A DNA stretch of 64,000 nt, taken from contig NC_134027.1 of the NCBI RefSeq assembly GCF_964204645.1, positions 12,202,485 to 12,266,484 of the forward strand, read 5' to 3'. The position numbers were made by a program, and so were the translations under genes. Positions 34,101-45,533 of the stretch are shown piece after piece; within the stretch, counting starts at the first letter, position 1, and every line of letters starts with the position of its first letter. This DNA comes from Tubulanus polymorphus. Taxonomy: Eukaryota > Nemertea > Palaeonemertea > Tubulaniformes > Tubulanidae. Under the pieces are notes generated by a model. That model was given only the letters and a program-made list of their open reading frames with translations, had not been told where the DNA came from and ran no database searches.

Positions 34101-37100
34101 TTACCTTAAGTTAAACCCCTCATTTAATGTGTCATAGCCAACTGGTAGCCAACTGAGCTACAACAACCATAAGCTCCTTTTTCTTTCGCTGTTATGTTAG
34201 AGCACACTAGTTGCAGCAGATGTGGTGAAATATGTTTTCGGGGTTTTATCAGGGGCCATGTAATCGTGTTCAACTATAACAGAATAGCCATCGCACCAGT
34301 TCAACCAGTTAAGCTATCGGTGTGCAAAAAATCTTGATGATGTATACAGTAACCTCATTATAACTAACTTGGATAAAGATTTATCCGTTATTACGAAAAT
34401 ACAGTATAACCTCTCTATAGTGAACGCTTGGGGTTCCGAAGAAATTGTTCACTATAGAGAGGTGTTCACTAAATAGAGGTAGCACATATTTGTGTCACGC
34501 CACCTACCAGCAGTTTGAATAACTACCCCCCAATATTAAGCTTTAATCCAAAACAATAACAGCTGTCCATTCATAAGTGTAGTAACCAATTAACCTAATT
34601 AGTACTGCCTAAAAACTATCAAAGATAACTAGCCATTGAATGACAATGAGTTATGTACATACAGTATATGATGAACACCTATAGTGTGATAACAATGAGT
34701 CTAATAGCAAACTTTGACTGTCTAGACATTCTGGGATGGGACCACAGTTCACTATAGAGAGGTATAATGATCATTTGGTACCAGAAAAAGTGTTCACTGT
34801 TCACTATAGAGAGGTGTTCACTAAATGGAGGTTCTGTTTAATTGAAAATGAGTAGGGAAAATTTGGTTCCGGGCAAAAAGTGTTCACTAAATAGAGGTAT
34901 TCACTAAGGGAGGTTTTACTGTAGAACAATTTTGTTAAATGGATATAACAAAATTTTGGTTATAGCGAACAGGGTTCCTGGTCCCATGCAGTCTGCAATA
35001 TTTAATTGATTAACAACCTAAAATGCCTATGCATCATTTGACATTTTTCAGTAAAAAATCTTTAAGATGAGGACTTTTTTCAAATTTGAAAACTTTTTAT
35101 ATTTGTCAATAAATTTTCTAATGAAAAAGTTACTTCAGCATTTGGAATGGTTCCCAACTATCAGGGAATTGCCTACAGCATTGGAAAACTACTACATAAA
35201 CATACAATTTCGACATCATCTATACACATAGGTTGGCTCCTGGAACTTCTCCGTCAATAGTTAATACAGCATTCGCCTATAGCAAAAGGTAGGACTCGCG
35301 TAGATTGAGAATTATAACTAACCTGAACTCCTGGCCAAGCGGCCTGTAATGCATCAATCCAATAATTTGAAGTTTCTCCATTTTTCATGTTCACGTTTAT
35401 GTAGATCGGAGGATTTCCATTTCCACTGTTACAAAATTCACGCCTAATAAAATGAAAAATACATTTGACATGTATCAGTATCATCAGCAGTTATACATCC
35501 GACTGAAGTTGTACTAACCCTCTTCGAAGGTGAAATTTAATAGTTTCATATGATTCATTAAATTTCATTAAATACGAGTCATCACCGAACATAATATATG
35601 CCTGCAATTAACAAGTTGATCATTAAGAAGTCCGGAGCTTTACAACCTATTGAAATTTTGATGATAAACTGAAAGCTGTTAAGTCTAATCTGTCTGGCGG
35701 AAAACTACCTTTATCATGTACTCATAGAATGAATCGATACCAGCGCCTAGTCCACTCATGGTACCAACCCATTTTCCAGTATGTATATTGATCACGTTAC
35801 CTATGAAAAGATTATCATCATATAATCATTGCAATGCAAATAATCCAACTAGAAACAAGCTTTATGCTGTATGTACCGATATGAACATTCAGGGTTTCCA
35901 GCGGTCCTTCCAAGTCCTTCTTTTGGAAAAAGTTTGGACAAACATCATCTTTGTCCTTCGTTTTGACTCTAAGTCCTTCCTTTTGATAAAAAAGTCCTTC
36001 CAAATTTGATTTCTATGTATTTTTGCGCGCAATTTTGTCGCGAATTCGACCGTTGAAGTATTTCATTACTCAGTAACTGGTAATTACTGGTAATCCAATT
36101 TTCAGTAAGATTGAATCTACAGAAAAGTGTTACCATAAAATATATGGCTGGTCTACATGACTAGTATTCGGGCAAAGGCATTGCAAAAATGCTCCTTTAT
36201 GGGCCCTCATTTTACTGGAAAGTACATATTTCCGAGTCAAAAAGTCCTTCCTTTTGGGTCTAAAATTGTCGAAAAAGTCCTTCTTAGTACTTCTTTTTAA
36301 CCTGGCCTTACCACTGGAAACCCTGTGTATTGTATGCACAATGTGTAAATACTAAGTTGAGAACACATTTTTGTGCTTTGGTAGCCATCATCAGGTGGAA
36401 TGATGGCTGTTACAAGGCAAGTTAAACCATCTACAAATTCTTTAACTTTTAACTCGTTAAGTAAATTATTCTCCCTTGAAACATGTGCACAGAAAACCAC
36501 CTTACCCCTTATCTAACATAACTAACACTGTTGTATTTCTATATTTCAATATATCGCGCCAATATACTATATAAAACTATTTATATTCAACACAGCATCA
36601 AATGTCAGATTGATGCTTTGCTAGTGTATATATTGTATATTCTCGTATTGGTATATTTGATAATAAACTTTATTATGGCAAAAAAATTATCCAAATATGG
36701 CCATGTCGCTTCCTTTTATATCACATTGTGCGTAAATGTGTGTTTTGGAAAAGCAGCCTTTGAAACTGTGAGAAAATTGCTTTTTTTAGTTTTTGCCAGA
36801 CTGGGTACAGTTGCTCAAAAAGTTGGTTAAATATAAGGCAGTTTTTTATTGTTGCTTGGATTACAAATCCACCACAAATACTGTGGTAACAATGGGCATT
36901 TATTTAATTTTCACTATATCAACTATTCACTGTTTAACTCTGACCAACTTTTGAGCAACTGACCCCTGGGGCTTAGTACAAAACTCCCTATAACAAGATG
37001 TTTAAGTCCTGGCTAGTAGAATTTATTGGACTACATCACCCGGATCCCTTTCTTTTGCGCAAAGAAAGCAACAAGATGGCGATTTTGTTTCGGAGTGCTG

Positions 37101-40100
37101 ACATCAATGGTCGCCTTGGCCAATTATTGGGCTGCTAACCCAGTATGCTTAACTTAATACCAAAGTGTGTTCACAGAATGTCCCTTAAACATGATTATAT
37201 ACAAAGGCCGGATACCTAACGTACAGTTGAAAAGCACATGAAATAGCCACAGTGGGCACATAATGGGTCACACAGGATTGTGGTAACAGTGTTTGACTTT
37301 TTATTACCTTCTGTCATTTTCTAGTAATCTTGTACAAAGTAAAATACCCGTATATATCGAGTGTCACATTACACATTATGATTTATGAGTATAAGTGATG
37401 AAAATTTATTTACCAAATAAACCAGTGACATTAGAACGGAAACTCCACAGAGAATCAATCACACGGTGTGCCACAGATTTATACACGGGATCCTGTAGAA
37501 GATGACTTAAAATTCCGAATTCAAGTAGAATTGTGCCAGCTCCGGATGTACACGTTTCATTCGTACAATTCAAAGGAACTCCATGCCGTAAATTTACCTT
37601 CAACACAGAATATAAATCTGAAACAAGTATCACAGGAGCCAGTTTATAGTTCCGAGTCAGAAATGAGTTTATTTATAAATAAATCTGCAATTGAAGGGTC
37701 AGATTTTGATATTGTCCTGGCACAGAACTAAGTTCCACAGTTGCAAGTCAGCATTACACTTTGCCTGCAAGTACATCGCATTGCAGTTTATTGAAGGTAA
37801 ATATAATTAGGCATTATCTCTATTGAAAGTTAGCAGCCTGTCAATCTTGTTGAAACGTAAGTAACTAGCAATACACCACATAGGCCTAGCAGAATCTGCC
37901 TGATTCATATATACACTGATTAATCAACATACTCAGTGGAATTTTTTAAATCATCTCCAGCACTTCAGATTAATAATTAGTCAGCACTAAATAAGAACTT
38001 AAAAATGATAATGATTACAGTCAAATCAGCTTTAATCCGAATCAGAGATCCATATTTCGATTTGAAATTATCTGTTTATTATTAAAGGTTCCTCTATAGG
38101 CCTAAGCCTTATACACCAGTAGATGATGATATATCCACTTCTGATTTCTCAGACACGATTTTATCAGCCCCAACTGATCCAAATTAAGCAGGGGTCTACC
38201 GTATAACATTTTAAAATATTCAACTCCAGTCAAATCCAACCCAGAACTCTCATTTCTTTTTAATAATTGAAAATCTGCTAGGCTTATCTGATTTTCATTA
38301 TGAATTTAGGAATTATCAATAGCTCACCCTTGGATAAGGAATACCGGTTGCTGTATCCTGAAAAGCCGGCAACAATCGAGAAGCCAGGTCATGAGCTAAA
38401 TGCAGCAATTCATCGTCATAATTATCGGGAGACACGTCTCCAAATGGTTTTAATGGATCAACAATAATCAAATGAGCCGACAGTAATCCACCTAAAACCC
38501 TGAAACAAAAACAAAAAATACTAAGTAGACTTTTCCTTTGAACTGAATGATCATTCTATAACAAAATAAAAGCAATCATATCTTTAATTCAATAGTTCAA
38601 TAAAAGAGATAAATAGAAATCTCACTTAGGCCACACCAAAATAAAACCCTGTTTCTCGGGCCCGACCGACCAGATATTTCGTTGTTTCAAATAATCATTT
38701 TCAGAATAAAATATAATTGCATACAGACCCTTTTTCAAAATTTTGGTTGAAACAACTTGTTTCAAAAATATATATGTGGCCGACTGACTACCAAACTCTC
38801 CATTCTCGTAAATAATTTTTCCTTTTTAATCAAATCGTGATGTCGGCACTGAGATCAACATCATAAAAATATTTTTTTACATCGGATTTAACAATCTGAT
38901 TCTGGAAATGATGCAGCCATGCTCAGACAACTTTGCTAATCGAACATTGATGGCGACCTTGGATTGTAAAATTCCAGGAATTCCGTGAAATATGTTCAAA
39001 ATAGTTTTTTTATACTAGGTAATTGGAAACACCTCAATTCCTTTTATCATTATGGCCTACTAGCTGTTAATCATATTCCTGACTAAAAATTTGGTCCAGT
39101 AAAAAGTATTTTAAACGACCTACCCCATTTTCAAAAGTATACCCAAAATTCCCTACCTACCAACCCATTTTGGTGATTGCCCCGCCCAAGAAACAGGATT
39201 TTTGTTTTGGTGTGGCCTAATATATCTAAAATTTGTCAAACCATGGCATATTGGATCACTGGTATGATATAAAAATCTTTTGATTAAAAAACGTAGGAAT
39301 GGTCAAGTGTATACAGTCGAGTAAGCTTATAGGCCTATAGTATTCTGGCCTGGTATTGTATGGATATGGTGATATCTATAGATGTACAATATATCTAACC
39401 ATTTAAGAGTAGCGTATATCGTAGAAGAAACTTATTCAGACCAAAGTAAATATGTTTCCACGACATATGCAATGATGATATAAGCGTAGTCTACTGTACT
39501 TAGTGAATGAATCTGGCTCCACAAGTGAATAAACGATCATAATGTTTGTGTAGAAAGGTGGTCTATTTGTTTATAAATTACCTAATAGTAGCTTCAAATA
39601 CCTGAACAGTATTTGACTTGTCAAAATGAACTGTATCTACGACTAGTTTTACTGCTTTCTTGAATTCACTTACATTACCCATTATCTGAAAAAAGAATTG
39701 AAAATGGATTAGGGGTCCTAATAACATATACCCACTTTTTAGTAACTGGAACCAAGGCAACCAGTCAGCTCCTAAAATCTGATCAAACTAATTTTTTGTT
39801 GCTGATCGGTCTTTTGCTTGGAGATTAAAATCTACAAACTTCTTATTGCTAATTACCCCGAATACATATAATCACTGAACACCACTCGGGGGATTTTCAT
39901 TAGCATAACATTTTAGAGGAGCACCACCCAATTCCTTATAAATCTCACATAGCCCCTGCTGTAGATAGTTTTGATAGATGATAGAATGTATACATACAAT
40001 AAGTGTGTCCAGTGAATCAACCAGAGTCAATGCATAGTCTCCTAATGCATCGTTGATATTAATGTTATTTCTGTAAGAAAGTTAAAACAAATAGAAGTAG

Positions 40101-40671
40101 GCAAACATCTCATAGGGTCGACCCTATCAAAGCCCTAACCTTAACCCAATATAATGATTTTATTGTTACTTTTATTAGTTTATATTTTTAGAGACAATGT
40201 ACGGTCAAATAGTGTATCTACTCAGATGGCGTTGGTCGACACTGGTCAGCTTTAGCCAGTTAAAGCTGACCAGTGTCGACCAACGCTTTCTGAGTAGGAG
40301 CCTAAAAAAAAATCGTCTTACGGATTATTGTAGTCTGGACCGCGACCTCGACAATAAATTGGATTCAATTCATCCTTCGGGAAAGCGTATTTCATATAGT
40401 TATCATATCCAAAATAAAACATTTTTCTAGCTTCTTCTTTCATCTCCAACCGCTCAGACTCTGGGAAATAACTATATTTTGCATCGTAGGGGCTCCAATT
40501 CTTCTTGAAAAAATATATGTTAGTTTCACATTGTTGGATGACGTTCAAACACACAATCAACAAGATGAAACCAGAAAATAACTTCTTATATACCACGCCC
40601 GTTGAAGATTGCATTAACATGGCAATCAGTGTCGATAATTTGGAGCTTTCGCTCGCTATACATTTTGTCAT
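28199..40671 (-). CDS. EDEM1: EDEM1-like ER degradation-enhancing alpha-mannosidase-like protein
   Basis: Eleven coding exons join with GT-AG introns and consistent phase: 40322-40671, 39998-40070, 39582-39685, 38328-38499, 37414-37597, 35709-35800, 35519-35601, 35323-35443, 33579-33823, 33397-33493, 28199-28429 (1,752 nt, 583 residues). The product is a GH47 family member of the ER lumen that helps route misfolded glycoproteins to ERAD. Visible family blocks: an N-terminal signal anchor ([16 protein letters not shown]), [87 protein letters not shown], the [15 protein letters not shown] acidic block, [28 protein letters not shown] and the terminal FSTEGH calcium-site motif. These match EDEM1 more closely than EDEM2/3. 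Introns hold several transposons, chiefly in intron 10. The first ATG is inferred. Confidence 0.92.
28542..29040. mobile_element. TIR MITE in EDEM1 intron 10
   Basis: The ends are TACCGTATTTTCCG and its complement CGGAAAATACGGTA; TA may be the target duplication with CCGTATTTTCCG as the TIR. 499 bp, non-coding. Its right end abuts the 5' end of the decayed Gypsy element. Confidence 0.65.
29041..31262 (+). pseudogene. Gypsy gag-protease-RT-RNase H, broken
   Basis: Readable parts: [14 protein letters not shown] and CHGCGKIGH (zinc knuckles) then a TGA; a protease region near 29640-29680 (KVDTGAQ); an open segment 29703-30085; an RT palm from 30190 with [13 protein letters not shown] and IADDVCVVG; and RNase H with [14 protein letters not shown] and VITDHKPLV, ending at 31262. 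Stops or frameshifts occur near 29298, 30083, 30194, 30720 and 31235, so no complete polyprotein can be made. Confidence 0.8.
31248..32567 (+). CDS. Gypsy integrase segment, intact frame
   Basis: A 439-codon open frame covers the RNase H end ([20 protein letters not shown]), an HHCC finger ([10 protein letters not shown] ... CRECPKHL), the rve core with [18 protein letters not shown] and [10 protein letters not shown] as the D, D and E residues, and a C-terminal domain with [17 protein letters not shown]. It is the only long uninterrupted part of this element. An overlapping +2-frame tail continues to about 32670. It is probably a remnant of the pol frame, not a separate gene. Confidence 0.8.
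   Translation: MLLKLKGYNMNLEYRPGKEMTLADTLSRLPNVKNQEQIELDIRVDFVRFTSEKIVQVRHDTAADAVVCKLMEVICTGWPRSIKELPKELRPYWSVRDELSVENGIILKAARIVMPMILRDEMLKKLHYGHMGIEKTRLRARDSVYWPGITRDIENVVKDCRECPKHLASQPQQPLILQEIPGRPWEMVGTDLELHNLNWLILVDYYSKFPVVRKLPCPSPSKLVVSATKQVFAEYGVPTEVRSDNGPHFDSKEYKCFAIEWGFSHHTSSPRYPRSNGMVERTIRTVKTLLKKAKQTNQDPDLVLLALRATPIDSKLPSPGELLTGHKLATHLPAKIINIDPDRDDVRNRLLDRQQMMKKHHDKHAHQLKPPSIGDRITYQKETGGSWLPGTVIQKTPQPRSYVVQDDNNQRRFRRNQVHIRPVGGMQQDKSKKICPLCS
32927..33050 (+). repeat. Gypsy 3' LTR
   Basis: Begins TGTGATATGATTGTG directly after a purine tract and contains AATAAAAGTAG as a possible poly(A) signal. The end (…CATAACA) is approximate because no second LTR is present for comparison. Confidence 0.55.
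33246..33365 (+). repeat. Truncated copy of the satellite-bearing element
   Basis: Starts CTAGGGGTCCAGG and keeps part of one internal unit (TTGCAATTGATTGTG, ACAAAATA). Lies in EDEM1 intron 10 next to exon 10. Confidence 0.6.
34347..34990. mobile_element. Pogo/Tigger-like MITE, outer copy
   Basis: The left end CAGTAACCTCATTATAACTAAC and the right part TTATAGCGAACAGGG are typical of pogo-type elements that insert at TA. The right terminus is degraded. It is interrupted by a second MITE at 34402-34921. Located in EDEM1 intron 8. Confidence 0.5.
34402..34921. mobile_element. Pogo/Tigger-like MITE, inner copy
   Basis: Flanked by TA on both sides (34400-34401, 34922-34923). The ends CAGTATAACCTCTCTATAG and the complement of AGGGAGGTTTTACTG form the TIR, and GTTCACTATAGAGAGG words recur inside. 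Non-coding. Confidence 0.65.
35890..36325. mobile_element. hAT-like MITE in EDEM1 intron 5
   Basis: Termini CAGGGTTTCCAGCGG and CCACTGGAAACCCTG are inverted repeats typical of hAT-type MITEs. The interior repeats AAGTCCTTCCTTTTGG. No clear 8-bp target duplication. Confidence 0.6.
38626..39220. mobile_element. TIR element TTAGGCCACACC, EDEM1 intron 3
   Basis: The left end TTAGGCCACACCAAAA ... CCTGTTTCTCGGGC is the complement of the right end GCCCAAGAAACAGG ... TTTTGGTGTGGCCTAA. 595 bp, non-coding. A partial copy lies near 27950-28030. Superfamily not identified. Confidence 0.65.
40219..40297. repeat. Long hairpin in EDEM1 intron 1
   Basis: The arms around GCGTTGGTCGACACTGGTCA and its complement form an uninterrupted ~26-bp stem, extended outward by CTACTCAGA/TCTGAGTAG, with a 6-bp loop. 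It ends 24 bp from the exon 1 donor site on the minus strand. Confidence 0.8.
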
Positions 40672-40800
40672 GTTTTTGAAGAAGGCTCCACACGCCTGTG
40701 CACACCCGGAAACGAAGGTGTCGCATTATGCGCGACCTATATAGTTTACAAATCTGAATTAAATACGACGTCTACTAAATGATTGAACTATTGAATTGAA
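40672..40800 (-). promoter_or_regulatory. Candidate EDEM1 promoter region
   Basis: On the minus strand, upstream of the inferred start codon, a TATA-like ACTATATAGG lies about 70 bp away, and a GTAGACGTCG (ATF/CRE-like ACGTC core) is slightly further upstream. XBP1/ATF6-type control would fit the EDEM1 family, but that is inference. Confidence 0.3.
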
Positions 40801-41891
40801 TTCCCAGTAAACGTGATTAGACGAAATCTTTCCTTAAACACTTTTTTCTGCATGTTAATTAAATCATAAGCATGATAGCTAACTAAAGCGGAGTAATATA
40901 AAAGACTTGAGTAATGTGACGTGTCTGAACATTAAATTCAAATTCAAATCGTTTATTGGCTGATTTAAGTGGGTTCGAATCCGACTTTTTGATCCCTTCA
41001 CTCAGCCCTGGCAGTGTTTGCCTCAACGTGATCTGCGTCGGTCTACGATCCTAGTAGTACTACATCAGACACTAAGGGTCTCGGTGAAGATCGTCCCTGA
41101 AAACTCGCCGGTTGTTTACGCTTAATTTCTTGGAGTACGGAGCCTCCCATAATTCTCCAAAATCATGAAATCAAAAATACGTTCCTTTATGTCTTGTTGA
41201 TCACCCATAAAATAATAAACGTTTTTTGTTATGTCCGTCTTGATTTTCAATAACTTAATGAGATTAACATTAATTTAAGAATATTTCGTCACTTTCATTA
41301 AAATTTTACAGAAGAAACAATGAATATTTTCTAATAAATCAAGATTTTCATATCCCCGGCACCCGTAGCGCCGGGAGCAACCACATCAACTAATCTAATT
41401 TAACATATCATCGGGAGTTCTGCGTTTTTGAACGATCAAAAACATAGCTCTCGTTGCTTTATCGTATAAGTACTTTTTTGCCTTAGCAAAGTAAGCATTC
41501 CGCGATGAACTAGCGGCGCCTGTGCGCGCGACGCCTGATTCGTTCAATAAATGTATTTAAATCTGAATTGATTACGATGGGATTTTAATATCCGGAGCCA
41601 TCCCGTATTTGCGATAAACTGGTTATTCAATGGTGTACCCCAAAACATGATAAACTCAATTCAAATTCAATATAATCTTTATTGTCCCATTAGTAAGTGG
41701 CTGCGGAGTGCGGTGTGTAGGTAAACTGTGGATAAACTGATAAATTACCTCAAACTGAACGTTGTAGGTAAGCCTATATATTCATTTTGAATCGAGGATG
41801 CCTAAAATAACCTAAAACAGAATTTCGTCTAATAACGCAATGAAATATGCATCACAAATGTGCACAAAAAATATTAATTTCTGAGAAAAAT
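40801..41891. other. Intergenic sequence, no gene seen
   Basis: Contains an isolated GGGTTCGAATCC (40973-40984, box-B-like but without a tRNA) and a GC hairpin CCCGGC...GCCGGG (about 41354-41374). Nothing coding. Confidence 0.4.
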
Positions 41892-43194
41892 CACAGGGGC
41901 TTGTAAACTGGCTTGGATTTTACTTCCGGGTTGTTGATAATCTCGCGAGAATGGCACTAAATTTAAACTGCAAATAAATTCAAAATATCACAGAAATACC
42001 TCGTGTTGATGTTGTTTATTTATCCACTATAGAGTTTTGATAAACAATTGGCTGTTAACCCTTTCGCTACGTGTGACGTTTTGGAAACGTCATATGAGTG
42101 ACACGTGCTGTGCGTATGACGTTGTAGAAACGTCATGCACCTATTGATTTATAACTCGAACGCGTACACAGCAAACAGTATGGAAACGCATGTAAGACAA
42201 GATAGTTAGCTTTCGAAACAACAGATGGCGAAAATGCGTCAGTAGTTGGTGCTGTCAGCCTGTTGAGCACATGGTAATTTGCGCGGGATTGAGATGGCTC
42301 CCCACTTACGTACCTCTACCAGCGGAAAAGGATATCCCATATCAATTGAATTTCTTTCATCCACACCGTAGCATCAATCACCAAAGACTGAGATAGGCAC
42401 TTGGGTGAAAAACTGAAAAAAAAAAATTTCTAACCCATCCTGACCCCCCCCCAACACGCCCCCCCCTACAGAAAAGGCTGTTGGTATGATTTTTTACTGA
42501 TTTTCACTAAATAACATCATAATCTTCGATAAAAACGCGAAAAATCGGGGTTAAAAACAATTTGAAAAAAATCGAATTTTTCGGAAAATACCTTACGTAC
42601 GGGGCGGTGCAAGCGTGTACGCAGCGAAAGGGTTAAGGATCAGTATCAGCGGGCGCGACACCTTACTATATTAAAATAACAAGGGATGAAACGGCTTCGC
42701 TTTTGCCTGTGACCGTATTGATGCGGCGGAAACCACTGCGCATGCGCGGCAACTTTCCGAAAGGTTAAGATCAGTTCAAGTTCAATTGATTCTTCTCAAA
42801 AACCTATGTCAAGCCAAGGCAATCACACTTCTAAGGAAATTATCAATTTTTGAATTGATGTAGAAAAACTATAATGTGTAGTTTGATTGACAGCTCACAA
42901 GCGCTCGGAAGTTGCCGCGCATGCGCAGTGGTTTCCGCCGCATCAATACGGTCACCGGCAAAAGCGAAGCCGTTTCATCCCTTGTTATTTTAATATAGTA
43001 AGGTGTCGCGCCCGCTGATACTGATCCTTAACAGCCAATTGTTTATCAAAACTCTATAGTGGATAAATAAACAACATCAACACGAGGTATTTCTGTGATA
43101 TTTTGAATTTATTTGCAGTTTAAATTTAGCGCCATTCTCGTGAGATTATCAACAACCCGGAAGTAAAATCCAAGCCAGTTTACAAGCCCCTGTG
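41892..43194. mobile_element. Large palindromic DNA element, interrupted
   Basis: The ends CACAGGGGCTTGTAAACTGG and its complement start ~300-bp near-identical inverted arms. A 7-bp GAAAAAT flanks both ends (41885-41891 and 43195-43201). The left arm is split by a piggyBac-like MITE at 42059-42632; the right arm is continuous. No transposase. Superfamily unknown. Confidence 0.75.
42059..42632. mobile_element. piggyBac-like MITE
   Basis: Flanked by TTAA on both sides (42055-42058, 42633-42636), with ends CCCTTTCGCTACG and CGCAGCGAAAGGG. TTAA duplication and CCCTTTC-type termini are piggyBac hallmarks. Non-coding; the interior has G-run and C-run stretches. Confidence 0.8.
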
Positions 43195-43332
43195 GAAAAA
43201 TATCAAAAAATTCGGCGAAGTGGATATTTAACCGTATACGGCAAAGTATTTACTTCCGCTATTTTACGACCGTACATTATTGCTACATATATAGTATTAA
43301 CTCATAAGATGAGAGTAACAATAAAATCATTA

Positions 43333-44626
43333 TTAGCCCACTTGGGACTTTAGTCCCAGCGGGCTATTGCGTTCACTTTTCGTCCGCCATCCGTCCATCC
43401 GTAGACGGAATCCAGTTTTTTTGGGAAGTTTTGAAGACGCTTCAAGGTAATGTCTTGATATTTGGGTTACACATGTATCTACCCTATAGACACATCTTCA
43501 GCCCAAAAACTGGCCTGGCAGAATCAAGATGGCCGACTGGCAGCCATTGTTGTTCGCCAAAATCATCACTTTTTAGGCCTACACATTTTTGAAATTTTTG
43601 AGGGAAATTTTTAAGATGCTTTGATCAATTACCTCGATCTTTCCGATATATGTGAATCCCCCCAGGGCCCATCAGCATAACAAAAATTGGGTCGATCGGA
43701 CTCAAGATGGCCGTCCTATGACCTTTTAAGTGCCCAATAATGTTAATTTTAGCCCAAATTCGGAGTCCTGTAGCTTCCTACTGGTTGGCCATTTCTCATT
43801 GCAATTTGTGATGGGTATTCTTTGAAAAGGAATGTTTTATATAGGCCCTATGAGACAGGTATTTTTTCATCGGCCAATTATGACGCGATTGGCAGCCATC
43901 TTGGTGTCACCAGTACTCATTCGTAAGTGGGAAAAAGTTTTTCCACATTATATTGATACCTAAGCGTATTTTGCTACCACAATCAATTAGAAAGTTGTAG
44001 CTCATAACGTGTTCTATGATTGTGGTGAGTTTCAAGGTCATTGGATTTTGTATATGGCCACCAGGGGGCGTTGAATGATACAATATCTTAGCATTTCTTT
44101 ATTATATTCGTACCTATGCATATTTTGTAACCACAATCAATTGGAAAGTTGTAGCTCATGACATCATCTATGATTTTTGCGAGTTTTAAGGACATTAGTT
44201 ATTCTATATGGTCACCAGGGGGCGTTGAATAGTAGAATAACTTAGTATTTCCTTATTATATTGGTACCTAGGCATATTTTGTTACCATGATCAATTGCAA
44301 AGTTGTAGTTCATGACATGTTCTATGATTGTGGTGAGTTTCGAGGTCATTGGGTTTTGAATATGGTCACCAGGGGTCGTTGAATAGTAGAATAACTTAGT
44401 ATTTCAATATTAAATTGGTAACGAGGCATATTTTGTTATCACAATCAATTACAAAATCGTAGCTGCTGACATGTTCTATGATTGTGGTCAGTGACATGTT
44501 CTATGATTGTGGTCAGTTTCAAGGTCATTGGTTTTTGTCACCAGGGAGCGTTGAATTTTGAAATTGTTAGATTGTTGAGCATTTGAAACCACTTCCCACG
44601 TGGGCATGGTGTCCCTGGACCCCTAG
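43333..44626 (-). mobile_element. Inverted copy of the satellite-bearing element
   Basis: Starts TTAGCCCACTTGGGACTTTA, runs through the unique tail, then about four ~155-bp units (AGGGGGCGTTGAATAGTAGA, GGTACCTAGGCATATTTTGT), and ends GGACCCCTAG. It is the reverse complement of 26296-27518, with divergence. Confidence 0.7.
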
Positions 44627-44662
44627 TATTGGGTTTAGGGTTAGGGTTTCGGTAGGGTAAGT
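44627..44662. repeat. Short telomere-like tract
   Basis: GGGTTTAGGGTTAGGGTTTCGG directly beside the end of the inverted satellite-bearing element. Confidence 0.45.
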
Positions 44663-44703
44663 GCACAGGGGCTCGTATTTAAGTTTGGGGGTGAACTGTA
44701 TCT

Positions 44704-44762
44704 TAGATCATCCAGTATCCCTGGTATGTATATGTATAGTATAAGGGATACTGGATGATCTA
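44704..44762. repeat. 19-bp stem hairpin
   Basis: TAGATCATCCAGTATCCCT (44704-44722) and its exact complement (44744-44762) surround a 21-bp AT-rich loop. Confidence 0.8.
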
Positions 44763-44944
44763 CTGTCTGTCACACCTGCTCTCCGTGCGACGTTTTGGTC
44801 CGTAATTTCGTTAATAATCGGTTTATCTCTGAATATTATGCATCAATTTGTTCAGTAAGGAATTTGCATTCAGAAATAAATCGGAGAGCGTTGTTTTCTA
44901 TCTGCCACAGCATATCGCCTCCACAGCGCATGTGCAGCGGAAGT

Positions 44945-45121
44945 AAACAAACACACGTGTCTGCTCTGGTGGATAGAAAATACCGACTTGATGTCGATTT
45001 CTATCCGTCAGAGCAGAATCCTTCAACTGCTCTGGTGGATAGAAAATACCAACAAGATGTCGATTTCTATCAGTCAGAGCAGAATCCTTCAACTGCTGTG
45101 GTGGATAGAAAATACCCACAA
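44945..45121 (+). repeat. ~66-bp minisatellite, left block
   Basis: Units of about 66 bp contain GTGGATAGAAAATACC and TTTCTATCCGTCAGAGCAG; GGATAGAAA/TTTCTATCC makes each unit self-complementary. The array continues at 47400 beyond the Penelope-like element. The open frames on both strands here are repeat artefacts. Confidence 0.75.
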
Positions 45122-45533
45122 TCACGATAGGTAAAACACAATATCCGTGTTGACGCGATGAGGAGAGAATCCCACAATGATAATAAAAAGTCCGAAAATG
45201 AAACTTCGAGATAGTAGTTTATTCAACGTTTCGACTATATCCTAATAGTCATCTTCAGGAATAATGAGATACTACAGAAATTATGAGATATATATACAAT
45301 CCAGGGACAAAGAGACTAATTCAAGTAATCAGAGATGATACAAACTAAAGGAAAATTAACGTAGAAACAGTTACACGCTAAAATAGATTAAAGGGAAGCA
45401 AACTAAGGGGTGATTATAAACAACAATAGTGAGTATAAATATAAATGAAACTTAAAGTCAGTAGTAAAAAGAAAGACAAACTAGGGGGCACTTAAATTAA
45501 AACAAAGGTGAATACAAGTTAAGTCAGAGACGT

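Noticed and set aside
40973-40984. Box-B-like GGGTTCGAATCC
   Set aside because: No box A at the right distance and no cloverleaf.
44795-45130. Open frames on both strands in the minisatellite
   Set aside because: They repeat the ~66-bp unit in translation; no protein-like signal.
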